Source of the DNA: Cercophora sp. LCS_1
Lineage: Eukaryota; Ascomycota; Sordariomycetes; Sordariales; Lasiosphaeriaceae
Reading direction: 5' to 3'
Assembly (NCBI GenBank): GCA_036250225.1
Contig: JAPZLL010000085.1
Coordinates: forward strand, 1 to 33,787
Length of the DNA: 33,787 bases
Shown in pieces: positions 1 through 8,915 of the stretch. How positions within the stretch are numbered: position 1 is the first letter of the stretch; each line of letters starts with the position of its first letter. Both the position numbers and the translations under genes were made by a program. A model generated the notes under the pieces. That model was not told the DNA's origin. It was given only the letters and a program-made list of their open reading frames with translations, and searched no databases.

Positions 1-12
1 ACCGTCAGTAAA

Positions 13-2057
13 ATGGCTTCACAAGAAGCTTCTGATCCTACCGCATCCCAAGAAACCTTAGACGACGATCCCACGCCGCATCAGGCCTCCAAACACCACG
101 ATTTCTACACGACGTACGACCCTACGAAGCGGCGGCCTACAACCAAGAAAAGAGGGAGTCAACAAAGAAAAAACGCCGCGGATACGCCGCACGGCTGCGT
201 TGGAAGAAGGTCAAGGCCTTGGAATATCTGGCCTTCCATCGCGTGCCTGATGAGAGACCCCCCGATAGACCCTATCGCTCTCGGCCAGGCCAGTATAGCT
301 ACGGTCCTCCTCCAAGAGATGGATGGCGCCCTGTAACTATTGAGGAGGCAGCCAAAGCGAACGGCGTTGCCAGGAGCTCGTTACACCGTTGGTGGCTTCG
401 AAAAGACGAGTTTCTTCACCGCCGGCGGCCAGCGTTCAGGCCGCGGTGGCCTGAGTTGGAACAGAAGATATACGAAATGTTTATTGACCAGAGGCTACAG
501 AGGAAACCGGTCAGAATTAGCTTTTTCCGACGCAATTCAAAGAAGATATTCGAGGAGATATACCCAGAAAGCGGCCAGCGCTTTGGTTTTTCCGTTGGCT
601 GGCTTCGGTATTTCTTCAGGAGGCGAAATATTGTGATACAGCGGATCACCACACAAGCAAGCAGGCTTCCAGAAGACTGCATGGATCTAACCAACAACTT
701 TATTCGCTTCCTTCGCAAAGTCTCTCAGCCGGATGGTGTTTCTCTGCCTTCCTCACAAGCCTCTTCCTCCTCACAAGTCCCCTCTTCCGAAGCCGCCTCC
801 TCGCAAGCCGTGTTTTCTGAAGCTGGTTCCTCGCAAGCCGAGCCGACCCCCGATGACCCTCCTCCCCCCGAAGCTCCCACCACCGGCGCCGCCACCGCTA
901 TAGCGGCGCTGCGAAAGTTCGTGTTACGCCGGATAGTTAACGTCGACGAAACGCCGATGCCGTACCAGTATCTTGACGGCGCCTCATACGAGCTTGAGGG
1001 AGCCAAATCGGTAATAGCTCACACTATAAGAGGCGGGTGGTCGAAGCGGCAAGCTACCCTAATACCGTATATCTTTGCCAATGGAGAGCAATACCTCAAT
1101 CCTCTCCTGATATTTAGAGGCAAAGGTAACGTTTCCGCCGTTGAAAGGAAGGCCTATCACAAAGACGTTAGGGTCGAATTCAACGAAACAGTTTATAATA
1201 ACGAAGAGCTCTACCTCAGATGGATTAAGGAGGAACTTGTGCCTCTGGCCGCCGGCAAACCGCTTCTTTTGGTCTGGGATACTGTTAATTTCCACAAAAC
1301 CGACGCGATTAAGTAGCTTCTCCGGAAGAACAACATCACCCTGGCCATTATACCAGGGGGGTTGACCGGACAACTGTAGCCTTTGGATACACATATCAAC
1401 TCTTGGTTGAAGAAGGCCCTCGAGGAGGAAACCGATCGATTTGAGGAAGAATACGAGGCCAAGTCTACTTTCGAGAGATGGACCGTCGCCATGCGACGAA
1501 TCCTGGCCACACACGCCGTTGCAGCGGCGATTGCGCGCCTCCATCGCGATAAAGCTAATATAATCTCCAAGTCTTTCCTTAATATGGGGATCTTTGTCCA
1601 TCCTAATAGTAGCGAGGATCACAAAATTAACATTAAGTGCATAGATAAACCTGATTTCAGCGGCTGGCAGGAGACTAGTAACAATGCTGCGCTCAAGACC
1701 AAAGAAGAGGAGGAAGACTATCTCTCCCTAGTCAACGAATTTGATAGAGATTACGAGAGCCAGACCGTTAGAACTTTGTGAGGATTCTGCGCAATACGGG
1801 GGCTTTGGAACGTCTGGAGGCTGAAGAAAGACGAGCTCGTGGCTCGTTTACGGCAATTGGATCAAGAGGAAAAGGTCAACTACAGCCTAGACAACGAATT
1901 GGTTGATGAAGGAGATGGGGGGGCCGATCTTGATGCTCAAGATCCTAATAACGAAGTTATCGAGGATTATATTGCCGTTCAAGGGTATGGGAGCTCTAGC
2001 GAGGAAGAAGAAGACGATGACGGCGACGATGAGGATTTTTATATGGCTGGTAGCTAG
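13..2057 (+). pseudogene. Pogo/CENP-B-type DDE transposase, decayed by three in-frame stops
   Basis: This is a cut-and-paste DNA transposase relic. One reading frame runs from about 120 to the stop at 2055-2057, interrupted only by stops at 1314-1316 (TAG), 1377-1379 (TAG) and 1779-1781 (TGA). Each is explained by one C-to-T change (CAG or CGA ancestor). The protein has a basic N-terminus, a helix-turn-helix (EEAAKANGVARSSLHRWW), a Tc5/CENP-B-like second DNA-binding block (GFSVGWLRYFFRRRN) and a Ser/Ala/Gln-rich linker. The DDE domain shows the first Asp in VNVDETPM, the second in LLLVWDTVNFHKT and the third in PLDTHINSWLKKAL, just after the second stop. The acidic C-terminus (SSEEEEDDDGDDED) is typical of the family. 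The ATG at 13 opens a different frame, so a one-base frameshift between about 100 and 170 is likely. Family assignment is firm; the exact start and terminal repeats are not seen. Confidence 0.85.
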
Positions 2058-2744
2058 ATATATCTCTGAATAGCCTCCAAATCAAGTGTTTGACTATTCT
2101 TCAGCCTCTTTTACCCACCAGGCTGCCTCTCCCTCTCTCCATTCGCATTGAACTCCAAGCCTGGGGTCGCTTTTTCGCCATCGTTTACCCAGAGCCAACA
2201 CCCTACATCTCACAACCTTTCCACCATCAACAAAGGCTTCAATTTGCGGCCTACTTCTATCCCTAACCCAGCCAAAGTGTACTCTTTCGTGATCCAACGC
2301 CAGGCCAACCGAAACACCGGGGCTGCTTGGTTTTCTCAGTAGAATTTGGTACGTGTCGCCTTCGACGAAGCAGGCCGAATCCTCGAAATCGTGTGTTACG
2401 ACTGGCATGCAGGGTTAGCTAAAGCCAGGCGCCAGGGTCTGTCTTTACTTACAAATGACGGCAATCTTGCCCGACGAGAGCTGAGCCATGGTGCAGAGTT
2501 TGACGAATTTGTGGTGGTTTTGGGGAAGGTTTGTGGAGGTGGACGAATATCAAAACGTTTTGAGGCTCTGCAGCGGCAAAGGTTACCGAGGCCCGAAGTC
2601 AGCCACGGCGTCCTTAGCTGGTTTCCCATTTGAATAAAAATATACGGTATATCCAGGCCTCTGACTCGGAGGAACAAGGTTCCTGTTGGTTCAGTAGTCT
2701 GTATTGGCGGTCTGGCCGGATGGGGAATAGCCTCGTGTCATGAC
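2058..2744. other. Intergenic, no recognisable gene
   Basis: There are open frames on both strands here, including 2346-2633 (+) and 2094-2408 (-). The minus frame is tryptophan- and arginine-rich and protein-like, but I recognise no family, and its upstream extension meets a stop. It may be the 3' end of a lost minus-strand gene. No promoter or splice pattern supports a call. Confidence 0.4.
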
Positions 2745-2897
2745 TAGTTGTTGCAGGGGCCTGACTCGGTCCGCCACAGAGTGGCAGACCACCTCCCCAC
2801 AGCTGGCGCCACTTCCCTACACTTGTTGCCACCTGCAGGCCTATTTAGGCTGCAGATTCCTCATTCGTTTCATGACGGAATAGAACATCCATTCCAT
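2745..2897 (+). repeat. LTR-like repeat fragment, copy 1
   Basis: This stretch of about 150 bp is matched in reverse orientation, nearly base for base, at 29147-29314. It opens with TAGTTGTTGCAGGGGCCTGA and includes a TATTTAGG box, like a solo LTR or a small non-autonomous element. This copy has one CCTGACTCGG unit, where the distal copy has three. No target-site duplication could be fixed. Confidence 0.6.
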
Positions 2898-3243
2898 TCT
2901 TTTCACTCATGCGGTGCAACATATCTTGCCTCAGAGATTGTTGCGCCTTGCAGCTTACCCGCAAGTTGGAGCCATTATGAGAATACAGGAGTAACACCGA
3001 AGACAAGGCACATCGCTCTAATGTACATCCCGTACAATCTGGGAAGATAGTTTTGTGCATCGTTTGCGAAATCTTGGGGTGTGCTGGGGGGCTTCACTAG
3101 CGAGGTGAGGTGGGGTGGAGGGGCATTTTCCAAGTTTCAGCCCCACCCGACTTCAACCGACGCCTTCCCACGCAACAAACAGGCTGAGAATTTTTCCTTC
3201 CACATTGTGCAAATTCTTCCGCACAAATCCTGAGTTCTTCCCA

Positions 3244-3250
3244 TATAAAA
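3244..3250 (+). promoter_or_regulatory. TATA-like box of the HNH gene
   Basis: TATAAAA lies 58 bp upstream of the ATG at 3308, in an otherwise GC-balanced region. Position and sequence fit a core promoter; this is inference. Confidence 0.4.
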
Positions 3251-3307
3251 TCTTGACAATTCTCCGTCCTTTCACTATCAATCCGGTGCAACATCCCAGT
3301 GGCAAAC

Positions 3308-4956
3308 ATGGCCGACCACATGGCTACCGAGAGCGTCGAGCAAGGCGGCAGTGACGTTTTCGATGACATCAGTCACTTTGTGGACCAGACGGCGGCAACC
3401 AAGTCGGAGAAGAAAACACTTCAGCTCGTACTGCAGTTTCTGCAGCGAAATCGACCCGCACACGAGCGCGACACACTAATGCGCTACCTATCTGTCGAAT
3501 CCGATCCGCCGCGGGAGAACATGACAAGCATTCTCCCGCTCGACGAGCTGGCCCAGCGACTCGAGCTCATCCAGAAGATTGAGGAGCATCTCGAGAAAAT
3601 CGAGGTGGAAGTCAGCGCAGAGCTTTTCGCCATGCTGCTATGTGCGCCACTTAGTTACTTGCGAGAGCATGCAAGGAATGCTCGTTCGGCTCGGAGTACC
3701 TTGCCACTGCTAGGTCCGAAGCTTATGACCCTTTTGAGAATATGTAAGAGCATCGACCCCTTTTCAATTGGGGGGTATTTCGGTTCTATTTACTAAATTC
3801 CATAGTTCTCACAAAACAAGAGGAAAGCAGCGAGTCTTGGAGTCCCACGGTCAACCCTACGGCCAGCTCTGGGACCAGCCAGAGAGGAACCAAGCGCAAA
3901 TTAACTGGAAAAGGAAGTGCAGGGTCACGCAAAAAGGGGGGAAAGAAGGCCGATAAAGGAGACGACCCATTTGATCCGGACGTCAGATTCGACAAGGATG
4001 GGAACCCGATACGAAATACACTGCTGGGCCCCCAACGCAAGGCACTAGACGAAGAGAAATGCGTCGTCACCGGCACTGCCGACCCGGATGCGTGCCATAT
4101 TATCCCTTGGGCGTCGTGCAATAGCGACGTACGGGTCGGCATATTCAGAACTTGCCTGGCTTCATTGGGTCCAGCCCTTTTGTCCGACCAAGACTATGAT
4201 GAGGATGTCGAACGGAATTTCCACGATTACCCTGCCGTGTCCGACAAGCTGTGGAACATGGTGTCACTCAATCCGCAGCTCCGCGTTTGGTGGGGAAAAG
4301 CCTACTTCGGCTTTAAATGTCGTGGCATTTTTCCCAGCGAAAGAAACGAGGAGTCCTTGGTGCGGGTTCAGTTTAGTTGGATGCCCAAGACTACCAAGTC
4401 GTGGCAGCAAGACGATAGAAACGAGGGGAAACTCCGGGCCCACCTCAGCAACGACCAAAGTCCTTTGGCTGATGATGGAGTCGTGGCATTTTACCCCTCG
4501 GCGCGTCCGGTCACCACTGGTGACACCTTTGACATTCCTGTCGCCGAGCCCGACGGCAAAAAGATGAAGATGGCGTTCGATATACAGTGGGCTTTGATCC
4601 GCCTTACTGCCCTGACTGGAGCCGCGGACGTTAACATCGTTGGAATGCCCCCTGACGAGGAGGGCCCCCCAGATACAGGGCTCATCGAAAGGAGGTTGCA
4701 GGGTTGGTTGGAGCAGTCGCGCACCTTCCCTCCTCCTCCTCCTCAAGAGACGGCACCGGCGCCAGGCAAGTTTGCGATGACAGTACGAACTGTAGTGGCA
4801 CCATCGCAAGAACCGTCGTCACCACAAACCGTCTCGCCCACCAAGTCTATCAGCAAAGAATTCACCCCAACGCAGTTACGTTTGCCAAGACTCTCGTCGT
4901 TGACAGGGCAAACCGGCCCATCCGTGAAGAACCAGAAGGAGAATCAGAAGCCTTAA
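3308..4956 (+). CDS. HNH-domain (HNH_2-like) predicted nuclease, two exons
   Basis: CDS join(3308..3743, 3806..4956), 528 aa. The 62-bp intron has a GTAAGAG donor, a TACTAAA branch site and a CATAG acceptor, and joining the exons keeps the frame open throughout. The N-terminal 200 residues are helical with a charged segment (LELIQKIEEHLEKIEVEV). A basic Lys/Gly-rich linker follows (KRKLTGKGSAGSRKKGGKK). The HNH module begins at about residue 231 with CVVTGTADPDACHIIPWA (His243) and continues through NMVSLNPQLRVWWGKAYFGF. In the fungal HNH_2 family the position after Asn-Pro-x-Leu is usually His; here it is Arg, so catalysis may be impaired. The Pro/Ser-rich tail after residue 430 looks disordered. 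The ATG at 3308 was chosen because the GTG at 3299 is not a likely eukaryotic start. Proteins of this type are multi-copy in many fungi; the cellular role is unknown. No stops or frameshifts. Confidence 0.85.
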
Positions 4957-5040
4957 ATACGAAGGCATATATGTAGTTATAATTGTAATTAATGAGCGAG
5001 GATTTGTTAGAGTAGTTGTATATGTTAGAAGCACGCTGCT

Positions 5041-5063
5041 CCCAACACTACTGAAGTGTTGGG
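5041..5063. repeat. Perfect 9-bp inverted repeat (hairpin)
   Basis: CCCAACACT and AGTGTTGGG are separated by 5 bases, directly beside the inner end of the LTR-like copy at 5068-5503 and about 85 bp after the HNH stop codon. It could form an RNA hairpin in the HNH 3'UTR, or be an element end. Confidence 0.5.
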
Positions 5064-5067
5064 CAAA

Positions 5068-5503
5068 GACAGATCGTAGTAGCGGACTGAGTCCAATTGC
5101 TACAAGGTGATGGGGGCAAGATGACTGATCGAAGGCTAGCACAACTCTCCTAGGCAGTACACTATCAAGCAGGTCGCGGATCCAGAGGTCCCTGACGAAT
5201 AGATCCCAAGTGCAGTAGATGCGGCTTGAACAATGTATTGCTAGCGTGAGGAACCAAGAGGTCCCTCACTCCATCGTGGTCACGATGATGGTGTTTATAC
5301 TACTGAAATGACAAGTAACTTGTACCATGCTCTCCTTGCTCTCCCTGATCTCCAGAGATCCCGGAGAGCAGGGGAAGCGGTCCACTCGTGTCGCTCTCTC
5401 TGCTCTGTTGTCTTGGCGATGAACAGGGTGAGCACTCCGTGCGTCTGCGGGGACACGTCGTTCCGGGCCGGCCACAAGGGCGGCCTGCAGGCAGGTCGTC
5501 ACA
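5068..5503 (-). mobile_element. Solo LTR of a Gypsy-type element (reverse orientation)
   Basis: Read on the minus strand it starts TGTGACGACCTGCC, a common start for fungal Gypsy LTRs. The remainder (5068-5280) matches in reverse the R/U5 part of the LTR at 11533-11876, including the shared core TATTGCTAGCGTGAGGA and the block at 5068-5105. No internal retroelement sequence flanks it, so it is a solo LTR or an end fragment. Boundaries are approximate. Confidence 0.65.
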
Positions 5504-5519
5504 AAACTCTCTCACAAAA

Positions 5520-5758
5520 TGAAGCCCAAGCACAACCCTAATGTGAGGAAAGGCAGGTACGCCTGATCAAGGTGGTCACAATGGCGGCGAGCAAGAACTG
5601 GCAATGGTGTAAGATTCCAACCTGGCCTGAGCCAAAAAGTGGGCGAGGGCCGTGGTTTAAATACAAGCCAGTGGGTGTGTGTGTGTGTGCCAGGGGTTGT
5701 GTGTGCCCAGGGGTGTGTGGTGTGGTGTGCGGTGAGCCAGGGGTATTTCCTTACATTC
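5520..5758 (-). mobile_element. LTR-like remnant with TG-rich tract
   Basis: On the minus strand it begins TGTAAGGAAATACCCCTGG, a typical LTR start, and includes a TATTTAAAC box. A GT-rich microsatellite occupies about 5672-5735. The start decamer recurs at 6286, indicating related elements. Internal genes are absent. Confidence 0.4.
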
Positions 5759-5769
5759 AATCCTCCTCG

Positions 5770-6286
5770 GTACCTGTGACAAGGGGCAGTCACAGTCACC
5801 ACTCGACCGATACTAGCACGGGTCTGATATCGAGTGTTGGCTGTAGCTGCGGCTTGGAACGAGATGTGGCCCTGTGGGCGCTAACAAATCTATTCTGAAC
5901 CGACAATAATTGACTATGGCCTCGAAGGCCCTTGCCCTTCGGGATACAGTCTGGTTCCGATGGTCCATCTAAATACAGAGGTCCTCTGAGGACCGAATGT
6001 TTTATTCCATGACTCTGAATGATGACCCGTAGGTGCTTGCTAGCGTAACCTTCCTGGCCATCGTGATCTGATGCTGAACCTTCCTGGCCATTGTGACTTG
6101 ATTGGCACAATCAAGGTTTGTAAGTCTGAATCTTGATAAGCTTCCTCTGGAAGCATCGAGATCTGTGGTGTCAGGGGCGTTCAGCGTGTGACACCAAGCG
6201 GAAGGCCTAGACGAATTGTCCATGAAGTTCTGGGTGGTGGCTATTGCGGGTGCAAATGTCCCAATTCTAGGCCCTTTCCTTACATA
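5770..6286 (-). mobile_element. Second LTR-like remnant
   Basis: On the minus strand it starts TGTAAGGAAAGGGCC, sharing its first ten bases with the element ending at 5758. It contains a 2x repeat of about 30 bp built on AACCTTCCTGGCCAT (6048-6105). No coding sequence is recognisable. It could be a diverged Copia-type LTR; this rests on the terminal motif alone. Confidence 0.3.
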
Positions 6287-6407
6287 GGATCATTTTTGGG
6301 CCCTTCGGCTAAAACTGCATCTTCTCGGAATGCTGCGCTGTTCAATGGGCAAATATTAGCCGAAGCTGAGCCGGGGCTGATCTAGACTGATCAAGCGTGA
6401 CGAAGAG

Positions 6408-7982
6408 TCACGTGACTATAAGCACGGGGCGTTCGTCGATTTTAGGGTCATGAAACATCTTGTTCTCGGTGAGAGATCTCGTACTTGTACTGTTGCCATC
6501 GTCGTCGGCTGAGGGGTATTCCGCAAAGAGGGCCTGCAGTTCTTCCACATACGTCCTTTCACCCTCCCGTTTACCACCACCCCATACCGAGCCCACCGCC
6601 GGAGGCAGCCAAACAGGCGCCTGAGCCCGTAAGAAATTCGTAAAGGCGGTGTTGCCGCCTGGCTGGCTTACGAAGAGGTCCGAGGCCGTATCCCTCCTCG
6701 TTGCGAAGGGCAAGAAACTCGGGGGGAGGCGGCGGCTAGAGAAAAGTCAGAATAGTTACAAAACAAACAGTGGCCAGGGTAACTCACGGCGTCAGGCTTG
6801 AGGTGCCAGTGCCTATCGATATGCTGGGGCGCGCAAGTTGTGCGTTCAATTCAATAAGCCGGCGAATCTCGTGACGGCAAGGTAGGCCGTATTGGCGGCG
6901 GAATCGGCCAGTGTGTGGCGGAAGCATCTTGTTCTCTCTCTGGGCGGCCACAACTTGGCTGTTGATCAGATCGAGAGCTTTCAAGCCCATCACGTATCTT
7001 GGCCGCCTCATTACGGGGTGGTTGAACGTAAGAACGTGTTTCTTGATCCCTCGTCTTGATATCTAACGGTCAAGTTCTCCTTCAACCGCTCGAGGGTCTC
7101 TTCAATTGCGCAGGCTAGGCCGTGTAGATCGATAACGCCTGGTCTGGTCTTAATCAAACGTTTGAGAATTCCGTGTGCGCCCTTAGTGCGGGAGGTAATG
7201 CGGATGCCAAAGTTGCAATACTCCTTGATGGCGTGATGGGCAAATTCGTTCCTAATATTGTCCTAGGTCTTTTCGATATATTGGATAATGGCTGTGTAGT
7301 AAAACAAGTTAGCAAAAGGACAAAAGATGATGACTGAAAGGCCTGGAGGGAGCGCAAAGAGAGCTGGAGGTGAGCAGAAAGTCATGGGATTTTGGGAAAC
7401 TCGCCTTGTTGATCAGCAAATTCAATCTTCTCCCAGAATAGAATTGAGCTTCAGTATCAGCGTAAACAACGGCTTACCAGGCCCCCCCCCCAATATACCA
7501 TCAGCATCGTTGAGCCACTTGCAGCCGCCGCCGCCAGGAGGTATGCGGCCGGCGATGGGTTTGTTGAGCGGGTTATGCGTAGCGGTGCCTAGATGGAAAC
7601 TTGAATCTTTGCCGCAGAGAAGCCTTGCGCCAGCTCGTTAGTTGACAGAATAGTTGGCAGGGTTGATGGCGAAGTGGCCGCGAGCTTCAGCCTCGATATC
7701 CTTGCGAAGGCATCATCAGCACGGCTACCAAGAGAGGTGCCATCAAGAGTACCAACCCACTTCTTTTTGACGTTGAAGGCAACCTTGTTCATAATGTGCC
7801 AAAGGCAAAGCTGGTGTTGAACCATGCTAAATACCAGACGAGAAAGCCTTGTCGAAGTCGCTGACAATCATTTGAGGGAGAGAGATAAGCTCGGCCTTGG
7901 GGATTTCGTCGAGAATTCGCAGAACCCAGGTGAAACAGCCCTCCTTTTCGCCGCTGAGGAGGAGGCAATACGCCACGTTGGA
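6408..7982 (-). pseudogene. MULE transposase fossil, copy 1
   Basis: Mutator-like transposase relic on the minus strand. From its 5' side: a core block NVAYCLLLSGEKEGCFTWVL and PQMIVSDFDKAFSSG (containing a catalytic-type Asp); after a frameshift near 7845, MVQHQLCLWHIMNKV, the conserved H-C-x-W-H block; then FAHHAIKEYCNFGIRITSRT with GAHGILKRL; and the SWIM zinc-finger end RRQYGLPCRHEIRRL at about 6850-6900. A clean intron follows (minus donor GTGAGT at about 6787, TTTCTCTAG acceptor near 6737) and a C-terminal tail runs to the stop at 6408. A TAG at about 7265 in EKT*DNIRNE is explained by TGG-to-TAG. The upstream catalytic part is missing: at 7982 the sequence changes abruptly into satellite A. 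Non-functional. Confidence 0.85.
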
Positions 7983-8560
7983 TGCAGGTCCCCAAAACAG
8001 CGGTGCCATTTGCGGGCGTTTTGGGCACAACCAGAGGGAGATGGTAAGGGAAGTTGCTGCCCTTGCCCTTGGCGGCATTGCTGGTCTGGCCGTCTGGCGG
8101 ATGCAGGTCCCCAAAGCAGCAGTGCCATTTGCGGGCATTTTGGACACAACCAGAGCAACACCAGATCGTAAGGAAACTATCATCTGTGACAGCATTGCCC
8201 TTGCCCTTGGCAGCATTACTAACCTAGCCGTCTGGCGGATGCAGGTCGGTCCCCAAAGCAGCGGTGCCGTTTGCGGGCATTTTGGACACAACCAGAGCAA
8301 CACCAAGATCAATACAACACCAGATCGTAAGAGAGAGTAGCAGCATTGCTGCCCTTGCCCTTGGCAGCATTACCGTCTGGCGGATGCAGGTCCCCCCCCC
8401 CAAAGCAGTGGTACCGCCGTTTGCGGGCGTTTTGGGCACGACTAGCGCAGCCGAGATCAACGCGACCAAAGCAATACCAAATTGCAAAGGAGACTACCGT
8501 CCGTAGCAGTATTACTGCCCTTGCCCTTGCCCTTGGCAGCGTTACTAAGACCAATACAAC
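7983..8560 (+). repeat. Satellite A array (intron-like, ~4 units)
   Basis: About four head-to-tail units of 120-150 bp. Each unit has GATGCAGGTCCCCAAAGCAG, a conserved block of about 45 bp (GTGCC.TTTGCGGGC.TTTTGG) and an ATCGTAAG-type motif. These are followed by one to three TTGCCC hexamers, a GCATTACTAACCTAGCC block and GTCTGGCGGATGCAG. The order GTAAG - CTAAC - CAG in most units mimics a fungal intron. The same family recurs at 19.4-20.3 kb, and inverted at 25.8-26.6 kb. Confidence 0.8.
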
Positions 8561-8690
8561 TAGATTAACACAACCAGAGCAATGAGCCCCCGCCACACAC
8601 TGCATCCCCACTACACCAGATAGAGCGAAGGCGAGAAACAGAGGTCCCCTCCCTGCCCCTCGGTGACTTTCCGTTTATTCCCTCGCCGGG
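8560..8690 (+). repeat. Satellite B partial unit
   Basis: Begins in ATTAACACAACCAGAGCAAT and continues with GAGCCCCCGCCACACACTGC and a GAAACAGAGGTCCCC block. This matches the satellite B units at 21.3-21.45 kb in the same orientation. It directly follows satellite A, as at 20-21 kb. Confidence 0.55.
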
Positions 8691-8730
8691 TATCGGCTTG
8701 GGGTGGCGCCAAGGCGCTGGTGGCCGGCGC

Positions 8731-8829
8731 AGGGCGGCCGTTTCCGGACCCCTGAATCACGTGTGGCCTGTGTCAAAACCTTGTCCTTGGTCACCGCCCC
8801 GTCAAACGCTGCAACTTTGGCCGACTAAT
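8731..8829 (+). repeat. ~100-bp repeat, inverted partner at 15114-15214
   Basis: GGGCGGCCGTTTCCGGACCC through CACGTG, CCTTGGTCACCGCCCCGTC and GACTAAT is repeated almost exactly in reverse at 15114-15214; its CACGTG half also appears at about 25156-25195. The two full copies bracket the FunK1 relic, a MULE fragment and the intact kinase/nuclease pair. It may be an LTR piece or an element terminus. Confidence 0.6.
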
Positions 8830-8915
8830 TCCCAAAATTCTGGCGCGAGCCCAAATGGACCACGCACCGCAACTTCTCGCAGTCCCTCCTCTCCCTCAAG
8901 CGCATTCCGCCCGTC

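Noticed and set aside
416..1622. Minus-strand open frames across the DDE transposase
   Set aside because: The plus strand carries the ordered DDE motifs; the others are antisense shadows.
3299..3307. GTG start for the HNH gene
   Set aside because: Nuclear fungal genes rarely use GTG; the ATG nine bases later is in frame and has a usable context.
7983..8560. CRISPR-like array
   Set aside because: Spacing is irregular, units are 120-150 bp and nearly fully conserved, and the genome is eukaryotic; this is a satellite.
8224..8611. Multiple overlapping open frames rich in Ala/Leu/Arg across satellite A
   Set aside because: They follow the repeat period, occur on both strands and in several frames at once, and match no protein family.
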